This document shows positions 28,443 to 37,050 of a stretch of DNA of 64,000 nt, in pieces (the stretch's first letter is position 1; each line of letters begins with the position of its first letter). The DNA is taken from contig CAVXVN010000017.1 in NCBI GenBank assembly GCA_963765265.1, positions 62,001 through 126,000 of the forward strand, read 5' to 3'. A program made the position numbers and the translations under genes. This stretch comes from Bacillus_BD sp963765265 (GTDB lineage: Bacteria > Bacillota > Bacilli > Bacillales > Cytobacillaceae). Below the pieces are notes generated by a model, which saw only the letters and a list, made by a program, of their open reading frames with translations, did not search any database and was not told the DNA's origin.

Positions 28443-28664
28443 ATGACTTACAATAATAAACCCAATCCAGATGATCGAAGTGATAATGTTGAAAAACTAC
28501 AAGAAATGATCGCCAATACGGATGATAATATTCGAAAAGCCGAAGCTACGCTGGAGAATTTAAGTGATGACAATCGAGCTCAAGTTGAAGCGAAAAATGA
28601 GCGTCGGAGAGAAAGTATTGAGGCTATGCGTTCAGAAATACATGATGAAAATTCAGTTCATTAA
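28443..28664 (+). CDS. tlp: Thioredoxin-like spore protein Tlp
   Basis: 73 residues with NPDDRSDNVEKLQEMIANTD and the Asp/Glu/Arg-rich helix typical of Tlp, a small spore protein (the name is historical; there is no CxxC). Start ATG 28443 follows GGGAGGAAACAA. It ends before a strong hairpin. Confidence 0.93.
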   Translation: MTYNNKPNPDDRSDNVEKLQEMIANTDDNIRKAEATLENLSDDNRAQVEAKNERRRESIEAMRSEIHDENSVH

Positions 28665-28679
28665 TCAATCAATCGATCT

Positions 28680-28703
28680 GCTCTTGTTTATTTAAACAAG
28701 AGC
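28680..28703 (+). terminator. Terminator of tlp
   Basis: GCTCTTGTTTA and TAAACAAGAGC, 11-base perfect stem with TT loop. Confidence 0.75.
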
Positions 28704-28722
28704 AATAAATTCCCTCCATTCC

Positions 28723-28754
28723 CCCATCATTAGAAAGATGTTTCTAATGATGGG
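28723..28754. repeat. Second long palindrome after tlp
   Basis: CCCATCATTAGAAA and its exact complement flank GATG, a 14-base stem without T run, only 20 bases after the tlp terminator. Confidence 0.6.
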
Positions 28755-28840
28755 ACCTCAGGTAAGCTTTTTACTATTCCCATTTAATAAATATGTTAGA
28801 ATAGAAAAATACATATTAAGAAGTAAAGAAGTGGTGTTTA

Positions 28841-31213
28841 ATGAATAGATTGCAACAGCAAGAACCTAATCAACTCATTCATCAATGGCAAAATGAATTA
28901 AGCCAACGTGGATATATTGAAAATGAAGGTGGAATTTTAAACTTATTTCAAAAAATGGATTTGCAAAAAGAAGAGGACCGTTTGATTGCCTCACAATTAT
29001 TAACAATGGTTGCTTTATCTATTTCAAAAAAAGGTAGACCGAATACTCTTGTCCACGCATGGATGGAAAAGGCTAAGCAATTAAATCCACGAAACGATCA
29101 AGCAAATGAATTTTTGGCACGGTATGAATGGGATAAAAATAGTACGATATTAGATAGTCTAGCTTTTCCTCCCATTCGTGAAACGGATAATAAACAGGCT
29201 AAGAAACAAACCATTGAGACCTATATGGAAATTTGCGAAGAATTTTTGAATAAAGCAGAAGAAAATATTGAAAAATTATCTGTTTTTAAAGGCCCATCAA
29301 CTGATTTAGTCCATTCGGATTCAACTGGTATGAATCAAAAAATGCTTCAAATATTGGAGCAAGTAGTGGAAATATGCGCCACTTTATTAAAAACGACAAA
29401 GGAATATGAAAAAACAATGATTGGTGCATTTCATACTGCTATCCATTTTGAAGACATGAAGCAGCATATTGTTGAAATTGAAGAAATGAAAATGGAGTGG
29501 AAACAGTTATTTTCTGCTGAAACTTCTAGTTTAGAGGAGGGAGACAATAGCCCTTTAGACGAATTAAATGGAATGATCGGACTTGAGTCTGTCAAAAGAA
29601 AAGTGAATGATTTTTACCAATTTATTAAGTATCAAAAGGTAAGGAAAGAGATAGGTTTTCAAAACAAAGATGAAGTTAGTTTGAATATGATTTTAACTGG
29701 AAATCCTGGAACAGGGAAAACGACGATTGCTCGATTATTTGCCAAAATCTATCATGAACTTGGTGTGTTACCTGGTCAGGAAGTCGTAGAGGTTGATCGT
29801 GCACAACTAGTTGGATCCTATGTTGGACAGACAGAAGAAAATGTGCGATTAGCAGTAGAAAGAGCACTTGGAGGCGTGCTGTTTATCGATGAAGCCTATA
29901 ACTTAAAAAGGGAGGGTCAATCGGGTAATGACTATGGTCAAACGGTGATCGACACACTTGTTTCTTTAATGACTGGGAAAGAATACGGCGGGAAATTTTC
30001 CGTAATTCTTGCTGGTTTTCCAGACGAAATGCGTCAATTTCTGGATGGAAACCCTGGATTAAGAAGCCGTTTCCCAATGTCTAACCATATCTCTTTACCA
30101 GATTATGCGAACGAGGAATTAATCATGATCGGGGAAAAAATAGCATCTGAGAACGATTATATTCTAACGGAGGATGCGAAAATGGCTCTTGAGGAGCGAA
30201 TTGAAAAAGAACGGGTTGATGATTCATTTGGAAATGCACGAACCGTTCGTCATTTGATTCTTGATGCAATTTTCCATAAAGGGGCACTATCCTATTCAGA
30301 TGATCATAAAGATATACTACATTTTTCAGTTTTGGAAAAAAGGGACTTCATTATAGATGATGTAGAAGTGAAAGTAGATCCTCAGCAAAAATTAAATCGA
30401 CTTGTGGGTCTTACTAATGTTAAAGAGGAAGTCCATTCCATCATTTCTTTTGTCAAAATGCAAAAATTAAGACGGGAACATGGATTACCTGTCGTACCGA
30501 TTCAATTGCATTCTGTATTTACTGGTAATCCAGGTACAGGGAAGACTACCGTTGCAAAAATTTATGCAGAGTTATTAAAAGAATGTGGATTATTGAAACG
30601 AGGACATTTAATTATTACGAGTCGTGCTGATTTTGTTGCAGGTTACGTTGGTCAAACATCGATTAAAACGAAACGTAAAATTAGAGAGGCTCTAGGAGGA
30701 GTCCTATTTATTGATGAAGCCTATTCCTTATTGGGGCAAACCTCGGGTGATTTCGGAAAAGAAGTGATTGATACATTAGTTGATGAAATGACGAAGCATA
30801 ATGAAAATCTAGTCATTGTTTTAGCGGGCTATCCAAATGAAATGAAGCTGCTGCTTGAAAGTAATCCAGGTCTTCAGTCTCGTTTTAAAAAATTTCTGCA
30901 CTTCGCTGATTATTCACCAATTGAATTGCTTCAAATTATGAAATCCTATGGTAAACAATTTCAATTTCAATTAACGGAAGAAGCGGAACGTCTTGTATTG
31001 ACTAAATTAGAAAATAAGTCTGTTGAAGGAAATGGACGATTTGCAACAAACCTGATGAATGAAGCGATTCAAGCTCAAGCATTGAGGTTGATGACTCCTA
31101 TGTCTACTCTCTCCATATTGGACCAAGCTTCCATCATCGAAAAGGTAGATATTGAAATTGCATTTCATAAATTAGGAAAAGAAGACAAAGGTGAATTTCA
31201 GAACGGCTACTAA
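28841..31213 (+). CDS. Tandem AAA+ ATPase, CbxX/SpoVK type
   Basis: 790 residues. After an N-terminal helical region (1-240) there are two CbxX/CfqX-type AAA+ modules. Module 1 has GNPGTGKTT, GVLFIDEAYNL and the SRFP arginine region; module 2 has GNPGTGKTT, GVLFIDEAYSL and LQSRFKKFL. SpoVK of B. subtilis has one such module and is needed for spore maturation; this double version, between tlp and yneP, is inferred to have a related spore role. Start ATG 28841 follows a weak AAGAAGTGGTG site. Confidence 0.85.
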   Translation: MNRLQQQEPNQLIHQWQNELSQRGYIENEGGILNLFQKMDLQKEEDRLIASQLLTMVALSISKKGRPNTLVHAWMEKAKQLNPRNDQANEFLARYEWDKNSTILDSLAFPPIRETDNKQAKKQTIETYMEICEEFLNKAEENIEKLSVFKGPSTDLVHSDSTGMNQKMLQILEQVVEICATLLKTTKEYEKTMIGAFHTAIHFEDMKQHIVEIEEMKMEWKQLFSAETSSLEEGDNSPLDELNGMIGLESVKRKVNDFYQFIKYQKVRKEIGFQNKDEVSLNMILTGNPGTGKTTIARLFAKIYHELGVLPGQEVVEVDRAQLVGSYVGQTEENVRLAVERALGGVLFIDEAYNLKREGQSGNDYGQTVIDTLVSLMTGKEYGGKFSVILAGFPDEMRQFLDGNPGLRSRFPMSNHISLPDYANEELIMIGEKIASENDYILTEDAKMALEERIEKERVDDSFGNARTVRHLILDAIFHKGALSYSDDHKDILHFSVLEKRDFIIDDVEVKVDPQQKLNRLVGLTNVKEEVHSIISFVKMQKLRREHGLPVVPIQLHSVFTGNPGTGKTTVAKIYAELLKECGLLKRGHLIITSRADFVAGYVGQTSIKTKRKIREALGGVLFIDEAYSLLGQTSGDFGKEVIDTLVDEMTKHNENLVIVLAGYPNEMKLLLESNPGLQSRFKKFLHFADYSPIELLQIMKSYGKQFQFQLTEEAERLVLTKLENKSVEGNGRFATNLMNEAIQAQALRLMTPMSTLSILDQASIIEKVDIEIAFHKLGKEDKGEFQNGY

Positions 31214-31280
31214 TGAAGTTGTAATCTAAAAAAATAGCGTAAGATGAAAGTTTCACAATCATTGGAAGGGACTGAAAAAA

Positions 31281-31700
31281 ATGTTTATTTCGAGCAAAGA
31301 AATTCAACTACTATATGCAGATACGGATATGATGGGTGTTATTTACCATGCGAATTATTTAAAATGGTTTGAGTTAGGGAGAACTCAACTTATTTTAGAT
31401 CTTGGATATAATTATCTTGCAATGGAGGAAATGGGTTATTTTGCTCCTGTCTATGATGTCCAAATTACATATAAGAAAGCAATTAGATATGGAGAAAGGG
31501 CTTTTGTAAAAACATGGGTTGAAAAAAATGATGGATTGAAAACTGTTTACGGCTATCAGATTATAAATGGGAACGATGAAATTTGTGCTCAAGGAAGTAC
31601 TACACATATTGTTGTAAAAAAAGATAATTTTAGACCAGTTCAATTTAAAAAAGCATTTCCTGAGTGGTTTAAAAAGTATGAAGAAATAAAGAAAAAATAG
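31281..31700 (+). CDS. yneP: Acyl-CoA thioesterase, hotdog fold (YneP/YbgC-like)
   Basis: 139 residues. The family motif YADTDMMGVIYHANYLKWFE, with catalytic Asp in DTDMMG, is near the N-terminus; the remainder fits a single 4HBT hotdog domain. It would hydrolyse short acyl-CoA esters. Start ATG 31281 follows TGGAAGGG. It heads the probable yneP-yneQ-hesB transcript; the next gene starts 38 bases downstream. Confidence 0.9.
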   Translation: MFISSKEIQLLYADTDMMGVIYHANYLKWFELGRTQLILDLGYNYLAMEEMGYFAPVYDVQITYKKAIRYGERAFVKTWVEKNDGLKTVYGYQIINGNDEICAQGSTTHIVVKKDNFRPVQFKKAFPEWFKKYEEIKKK

Positions 31701-31738
31701 GTATTTATGGTTTTTAGGAGGGAAAAGGAGGAAAGAAA

Positions 31739-32032
31739 TTGGCCTTTGGAATTACTAGAAAGGAATTAAAAGATTGGAAAAGGAAAATTGATCAAGGAGA
31801 AATTGCCTTTCTTACTCACTTTTGGATTGATGATCGTTTTCCGGAAAGTAAAACAGTCACTAAGGTGGGCTGTAATGATTTAGATAGGTTGATTCATTGG
31901 GGAAAACAATATGGACTAAAACCGGAATGGTTAGATATTAGAAAAGATGGTTATACTCATTTTGATTTAATCGGTCATAAGCAAAAAGAAATACTTACGA
32001 ATGAAGGATTATTGCACCATATTTGGCAATAA
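31739..32032 (+). CDS. yneQ: Conserved hypothetical protein YneQ
   Basis: 97 residues from TTG 31739, preceded by AAAAGGAGGAAAG. The sequence MAFGITRKELKDWKRKIDQG, TVTKVGC and HFDLIGHKQ fits my memory of B. subtilis YneQ and the synteny agrees. One conserved Cys. Function unknown. Confidence 0.8.
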   Translation: MAFGITRKELKDWKRKIDQGEIAFLTHFWIDDRFPESKTVTKVGCNDLDRLIHWGKQYGLKPEWLDIRKDGYTHFDLIGHKQKEILTNEGLLHHIWQ

Positions 32033-32080
32033 GTATTGTAATCATGTCAGTAAACTTTTCAAAAGGATTCCAATAAAAAA

Positions 32081-32110
32081 TGAATAGTCTAACCAAAGTT
32101 GGACTATTCA
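32081..32110 (+). promoter_or_regulatory. Hairpin directly before the hesB-like ribosome binding site
   Basis: TGAATAGTC-T-AAC and GTT-G-GACTATTCA form a 13-base stem (one G-T pair) with CAAA loop; AAGGGGTG follows after two bases. It has no T run, so it is not a typical terminator and may affect translation of the selenoprotein gene. Confidence 0.5.
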
Positions 32111-32127
32111 GCAAGGGGTGTATTAGA

Positions 32128-32418
32128 TTGTTTAAGATTACAAGTTCAGCATTTGATGTTTTAGAACAAGTAATTAAGAAAGAAAGATATACGGAAGATG
32201 AAAAGCTATTTGTTCGTCTTACAATGGGAATTGGTTGAGGTGCACCTAAAGTAAAGCTGTCTCTGGAAGAGCAGCCTATACAAGGTGATCAAGTACATAG
32301 TTTTGGTCAACTTGATCTATTAATCCATGAAAATGATTTTGTTTATTTTAATCATACAAAACTTGATTATGCAGTTGATGTATTAGGAAAAGGTGGGTTT
32401 CATTTAATTAGAATATAA
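32128..32418 (+). CDS. HesB-like selenoprotein (Sec37), yneR position
   Basis: A 96-residue HesB/IscA-like protein that is invisible to ordinary gene calling because of an in-frame TGA at 32236-32238. From TTG 32128 (after AAGGGGTG) the frame reads MFKITSSAFDVLEQVIKKER, LFVRLTMGIG-Sec-GAPKVKL, then QLDLLIHENDFVYFNHTKLD and GGFHLIRI to TAA. Cys homologues have GIGCGG at this spot, so the TGA replaces the conserved Cys. HesB-like selenoproteins are an established family in selenoproteome surveys. The C-terminal CxC of IscA scaffolds is absent, as in YneR-type members. The gene sits where B. subtilis has yneR. Role in Fe-S or redox chemistry is inferred. Confidence 0.87.
32256..32275 (+). promoter_or_regulatory. 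Candidate bacterial SECIS element
   Basis: GCTG-T-CTC and GAG-CAGC form a stem of seven pairs with one bulged T and loop TGGAA, starting 17 bases after the TGA; the loop begins 25 bases after it and has G in its first two bases, as expected of a bSECIS read by SelB. Confidence 0.6.
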
Positions 32419-32469
32419 AAGTATAATTATAGGTTCTTTTTGTCGATAATAAAAAACACCTTATAGAAT

Positions 32470-32670
32470 TTATAATCGACTTGTTTTTTCTTCGTCTAAT
32501 CCTTCAAAAAAAGTAATTAATTCATCGAAATTATGAATTACTTTTTCGAGAGTGGAATCTTCTGTTGCATTTTCTGGACATGAAAAAAGTTCAATAACAA
32601 ATTCGTCTTCATTATATGAGTTGTCAATAGATGTTGAAATAATATAATTTTTATCCTTTTCTTTTTCCAT
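32470..32670 (-). CDS. Small acidic hypothetical protein, 66 residues
   Basis: Start ATG 32670 follows GGGAGG at ideal spacing, supporting a real gene. The product is acidic with one Cys (LFSCPEN) and no membrane segment. It is convergent with the hesB-like gene. Not recognised. Confidence 0.6.
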   Translation of the reverse strand: MEKEKDKNYIISTSIDNSYNEDEFVIELFSCPENATEDSTLEKVIHNFDELITFFEGLDEEKTSRL

Positions 32671-32800
32671 TGTATAAACCTCCCTAACGTGTTAAATCGT
32701 ATTATTAGTTTATAACAATTTCCCTTGATGCTTTTCCTATTTTATGTCTATTTTTTAACAACAACTATTTTATGACAAAATTATGTACAAAAAGGATGAC

Positions 32801-32837
32801 AAAAAGCGCAACCCATCATAGAGTTTGCGCTTTTTTA
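32801..32837. terminator. Terminator of the histidine kinase gene
   Basis: AAAAAGCGCAA and TTGCGCTTTTTT flank a loop; serves the minus-strand kinase and is usable in both directions. Confidence 0.8.
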
Positions 32838-32856
32838 GCTTTATAAAGAAAACTTC

Positions 32857-33585
32857 TTATTTTTGATCGAGAGGAAGTTTAATTGTGAATTTTGTTCCAG
32901 CGTTTTTAGTAGTAATACAACTAATTCGCCCCAAATGTTCACTAATGATTTTGTGACAAATGGACAGCCCTATGCCAGACCCTTTTGATTTAGTAGAATA
33001 AAAGGGAGAAAACAAATGCTCCTCTGTTTCGCAGGACATCCCACATCCATTATCAATAATATGAATAAATACATATTTTTCGGAAACTTCTGTATTTATT
33101 TCGATCGTTCCCCCTGTTGATCTATTACAATCTACAATAGCTTCAAACGCATTTTTTATTAGGTTAATCAATACTTGTTTAATTTCATTATTATTCATAT
33201 TTATCAGTACTTTTTCACGTGTTAAATGAGTAATGATTTTCACATTTTTAATGATCGATTCACATTCATATAATTGAACGATATGAATGATTAAATCATT
33301 TATGCAAGAGGATGTCTTTTTATTATGAGGGGGTTTGACCATATTTAAAAAGTCATAAATGATTTCGTTTACCCGATCGATTTCATCTAATGCGATTAGT
33401 GCATATTCTTCTTTATCTATTTCTGTTAAGTGTGGTTTTATTAATTGCAAAAATCCCTTAATCGTTGTTAAAGGATTACGAACCTCATGAGCCATTGCAG
33501 CAGTTAAAATAGCCATGTTAGCCGTTTCTTCATTATTCGACATTTCATCGTGGATATTCGTTAATAAATGTTTATTTGTCATCAT
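32857..33585 (-). CDS. Soluble sporulation-kinase-like histidine kinase
   Basis: 242 residues comprising only a HisKA dimerisation domain and an ATPase domain. The phospho-acceptor box is MAHEVRNPLTTIKGFLQLI, then N box NLIKNAFEA, G1 DNGCGM, F box FSPFYSTK and G2 GSGIGLS. There is no membrane segment and no PAS or other sensor, only about 25 residues precede the HisKA. The H-box wording resembles Bacillus sporulation kinases that feed Spo0F. Signal input must come from a partner or from cell state. Orphan: no response regulator nearby. Confidence 0.85.
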   Translation of the reverse strand: MMTNKHLLTNIHDEMSNNEETANMAILTAAMAHEVRNPLTTIKGFLQLIKPHLTEIDKEEYALIALDEIDRVNEIIYDFLNMVKPPHNKKTSSCINDLIIHIVQLYECESIIKNVKIITHLTREKVLINMNNNEIKQVLINLIKNAFEAIVDCNRSTGGTIEINTEVSEKYVFIHIIDNGCGMSCETEEHLFSPFYSTKSKGSGIGLSICHKIISEHLGRISCITTKNAGTKFTIKLPLDQK

Positions 33586-33825
33586 TAATAAATCGCATCC
33601 TTTAATTAAATTAGCTCCGTATCACTTTAATATCAATCTATTAATAAGCTATTTGATAAAAGTGTATGCAGAATAATGACAATTAATGCTCGATTTATGT
33701 ATAAAAGCGTCAAAATTAAGGCTCTAATACTTTAATCATACTAAATGATTTATGAGTTATCAATAGGACCAATTAAACAAATCATAATGATAAGAATTAG
33801 TATTATCAACATATGAACAAAGAAA

Positions 33826-33849
33826 AAAAGCACAAACGATGTGCTTTTA
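33826..33849 (-). terminator. Terminator of plsY
   Basis: AAAAGCACA and TGTGCTTTT flank AACGA; the A-run upstream gives a T-run on the minus strand. Confidence 0.8.
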
Positions 33850-33858
33850 AAAGAGAAG

Positions 33859-34461
33859 TTACTTATTCTTATTTTTATCTAACCATTTTACTTTAGGTTC
33901 TGTCTTATTCATAATGCGTGTAATATTTGCTCTGTGTCGATATATCACAAATGTAGTTAGAATGGTTACGATAATCGTTAGCGAGATATCCTGAACAATG
34001 AGTGAATAAATAAATGCAATCACTCCACCAAGCATAGAGGATAAGGATACGTATTTGGTTATAAATAAACAAACAAAGAAACCAGCTATGACAATAACAA
34101 ACATAAGTGGATCATAGCATAGTAAAACCCCAGCAGAGGTTGCGACCGCTTTTCCTCCTCTAAAGTTTGCAAAAATAGGATATGTATGACCAATCACAGC
34201 AAAAAATCCTGCTAGGAATAGATTTAAATCAGATTGAAATAAAAATGGAAGAGCGGCTGCTAGTGTACCTTTCAAAATATCTGCAGTGGTTACAGTCAGC
34301 CCTGCTTTTACACCTAAGACACGAAATGTATTCGTTCCACCTAAATTTCCACTTCCGTGTTGGCGAATATCTACCCCATAAAACTTCTTACCGATAATTA
34401 AACCAGAAGGGATAGATCCAATTAAATAAGCTAGTATGACAATGACAACATATTCGAACAT
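33859..34461 (-). CDS. plsY: Glycerol-3-phosphate acyltransferase PlsY
   Basis: 200 residues, five hydrophobic segments. Family motifs: GSIPSGLIIGK, GSGNLGGTNTFRVLG, HTYPIFANFRGGKAVATSAG and a cationic tail. It transfers acyl groups from acyl-phosphate to glycerol-3-phosphate, the first step of membrane lipid synthesis. Start ATG 34461 follows AGGAGAATTTG. Divergent from the GH18 gene, upstream of yneT-parE-parC, as in Bacillus. The 300 bases upstream (34462-34762) show no other gene. Confidence 0.95.
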   Translation of the reverse strand: MFEYVVIVILAYLIGSIPSGLIIGKKFYGVDIRQHGSGNLGGTNTFRVLGVKAGLTVTTADILKGTLAAALPFLFQSDLNLFLAGFFAVIGHTYPIFANFRGGKAVATSAGVLLCYDPLMFVIVIAGFFVCLFITKYVSLSSMLGGVIAFIYSLIVQDISLTIIVTILTTFVIYRHRANITRIMNKTEPKVKWLDKNKNK

Positions 34462-34762
34462 TCAAATTCTCCTTCACTTTACCAATGAATCATTATAAAA
34501 CGAAATCGTTTTCCCATCAAATGAATGATATACCAATTTGTCGATGAACAATCATGGTACTTATACTCTGGGGAAAATGAAATCGTATTTTCATGTTATT
34601 TTACCATGTTTTATCGATTAGATACTATCCCTCTTACTATATTATTTTATGTTAATATTCTACATGAAATTAATATAAGGAATGGTGTTTTGATTAGGCT
34701 ACGAATAATCCTTTTCAACCTGGCTTCATTTCGTTACGATAGAATGGAGGAGGAAAGTTTAA

Positions 34763-36484
34763 ATGACGAATTTGGTAGTCGAGACAAACAAAAACAGCAA
34801 AAGGAAAAGGATCCTTTTAGGGTTTTTGATTGTTCTTTTTGTAATGATTTCTAGTATTCTCTTATTTTTGTATCCTTTTGCTTCGAAAGAAAAAGTGAAT
34901 TATTTTACTGGTGAACATCCCATATTATTTCAGGGCAAGCAAGAAGGAAATGCTTTATTTATGGAAAATGGGATCTACATTCCTATTGAATTTTTGAAGG
35001 AACAAATAGATGAGCATATTTTCTATGATGAACCATCCAAGGCCATTATTATTACTACTAAAAACAAAGTCATATATATGCCGATAGATTCATTAACTTA
35101 TTTTGTCAATGAAGAGCCTATCCAATTAAAAATGCCATCAATAATAGATCAAAATGGAGAGTATTATATCGCTTTGGATCTTATTCTCCCATATTATGAA
35201 ATTCAACATTCAATCTTACCAAAAACAAATGCTATTGAAATTGTAACTGATGGTATGGAAAAGAAAAATGGAACGATTCAAGTTCAAGATGTGCATGAGG
35301 AAAAATTACGATTAAGAATGGAGCCTAGTCTACGATCTCCCTATACCGCTCAAATCGTGGATCATGAAAAAGTCAGTATTGAAAAAGAGGAAAGAGAATA
35401 TGTTTTTATTCGAAAAAACGATGGAACGGCTGGTTACATAAGTAAAAAATATGTTACAGTGGGTGACACGGAAATAGTTCGAATCAATACAAAGCAAAAC
35501 GAAGTCATTATTCCACAGATTGAGGGTCCAATTCAACTCACTTGGGAAGCTGTTTATACAAAAAATCCAGACACAGAATTGATTTCAGAAATGCCTGGAG
35601 TGAATGTGGTTTCTCCCACTTGGTTTGAATTAAGTGGGTCAGATGGATCCATTAAAAATCTAGGTTCACTTGATTATGTAAATTGGGCAAAAAAACGTGG
35701 TTATCAAATATGGGGCTTATTTTCCAATGCATTTGATCCTGACCTTACACATGAAGCATTGAAAAAATATGAAACAAGACAGTCAATCATTCGTCAACTT
35801 CTCCAATACTGTCAAATCTATCGATTAGATGGAATAAATATCGATATAGAAAATGTAAGAGAAGAGGATGGACCACTAGTCACACAATTTATAAGAGAAG
35901 CAACTCCCTATTTCCATCAAGCGGGATTAATTGTTTCGATGGATATTACCTTTATGACAACCGGAAATTGGTCTGCTTTTTATGAACGGGAAAAATTAGC
36001 GGAAAGTGTTGATTATTTAATTGTCATGGCTTATGACGAGCATTGGGGATCCTCAGAAATAGCTGGGAGTGTCGCTAGTTTCCCATGGGTAGAAACCAAT
36101 TTACAAAAGCTTTTGGAAGTCGTACCAAATGATAAATTAATTCTCGGTGTACCTTTATACACCCGTTTATGGGAAGAAACATCCACGGGTGAACTCTCAT
36201 CAAAAGCCATGTCGATGGCAGAAGTGAAAGAATGGTTAGCAGCAAATGCTGTCACAACACAATATGATGAGGTTAGTGGACAAAATTATGCAGAGTATTA
36301 TGCTGCGGATAGCAAATCTACGTACCGGATTTGGTTGGAGGATGAATTATCACTTAAAAAAAGAGCGGAACTTGCATTAAAATACAATTTAAAAGGTATT
36401 GCCAGTTGGTCACGTTATTTTGCAGACAACACTGCTTGGACTGCATTATCATTGAACAATAGACCAGTGACCCAAAAGGATTAA
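34763..36484 (+). CDS. Membrane-anchored GH18-family glycosidase with SH3-like domain
   Basis: 573 residues. One N-terminal membrane anchor (RILLGFLIVLFVMISSILLF), then a copper-amine-oxidase-like N-terminal domain (about 50-165), an SH3b-like segment (LRLRMEPSL...GTAGYISKKYV, about 170-230), and a GH18 TIM barrel whose catalytic strand reads LDGINIDIENV with the acid Glu. YaaH/YdhD-type GH18 proteins act on spore cortex or wall peptidoglycan, and chitin is not expected. Start ATG 34763 follows GGAGGAGGAAAG. Not present in the corresponding B. subtilis interval as I remember it. Confidence 0.85.
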   Translation: MTNLVVETNKNSKRKRILLGFLIVLFVMISSILLFLYPFASKEKVNYFTGEHPILFQGKQEGNALFMENGIYIPIEFLKEQIDEHIFYDEPSKAIIITTKNKVIYMPIDSLTYFVNEEPIQLKMPSIIDQNGEYYIALDLILPYYEIQHSILPKTNAIEIVTDGMEKKNGTIQVQDVHEEKLRLRMEPSLRSPYTAQIVDHEKVSIEKEEREYVFIRKNDGTAGYISKKYVTVGDTEIVRINTKQNEVIIPQIEGPIQLTWEAVYTKNPDTELISEMPGVNVVSPTWFELSGSDGSIKNLGSLDYVNWAKKRGYQIWGLFSNAFDPDLTHEALKKYETRQSIIRQLLQYCQIYRLDGINIDIENVREEDGPLVTQFIREATPYFHQAGLIVSMDITFMTTGNWSAFYEREKLAESVDYLIVMAYDEHWGSSEIAGSVASFPWVETNLQKLLEVVPNDKLILGVPLYTRLWEETSTGELSSKAMSMAEVKEWLAANAVTTQYDEVSGQNYAEYYAADSKSTYRIWLEDELSLKKRAELALKYNLKGIASWSRYFADNTAWTALSLNNRPVTQKD

Positions 36485-36636
36485 TTTGAATTCTAGTGGA
36501 TAGCTCGTTTATAGAAAGAATTTTTTGCTGGGTTCCATATTATTTCTGATTATTTAATGTCTATGTTAGACTTATATTATGAAGGGCAAAAATACTATAA
36601 GCATTAAATACTTTTTTAAAAATGGAGGAATTGAAA

Positions 36637-37050
36637 ATGGCTATAGAAAATCCCACAAGAGATGAAATTCGTGATATCTTAAAAAAAGCAAAACGAATTG
36701 CAGTAGTAGGCTTGAGTGATAACCCTGATCGTACTTCTTATATGGTTTCTAAAGCCATGCAAAATGCAGGATATGAGATTATACCTGTTAATCCTACAGC
36801 TAGTGAAATTCTTGGTGTCAAAGCGGTTGCAAGTTTAAAAGAGATTGAAGGACATGTCGATATTGTTAATGTTTTTCGCCGTTCAGAGTTTTTACCAGAA
36901 GTAGCAAAGGAATTTGATGAAATTGATGCTGACGTCTTTTGGGCTCAACAAGGCCTTGAAAATGAAGAAGCATACCAGTTCTTAAAAGAAAAAGGATATA
37001 CTGTAATCATGGATCGTTGCATTAAAGTTGAACATGCCATGACAAAATAA
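36637..37050 (+). CDS. yneT: CoA-binding protein YneT
   Basis: 137 residues from ATG 36637, which follows GGAGG; an in-frame ATG at 36622 lies in that site. A Rossmann-like CoA-binding domain: IAVVGLSDNPDRTSYMV, IIPVNPTASEILG, DIVNVFRR, and DRCIKVEH at the end. Function is unknown; the domain resembles the CoA-binding part of succinyl-CoA synthetase. Synteny supports the name. Confidence 0.92.
   Translation: MAIENPTRDEIRDILKKAKRIAVVGLSDNPDRTSYMVSKAMQNAGYEIIPVNPTASEILGVKAVASLKEIEGHVDIVNVFRRSEFLPEVAKEFDEIDADVFWAQQGLENEEAYQFLKEKGYTVIMDRCIKVEHAMTK

Noticed and set aside
34525..34854. Plus-strand frame upstream of the GH18 gene
   Set aside because: It runs across the GH18 ribosome binding site and start in another frame and has no protein-like composition.
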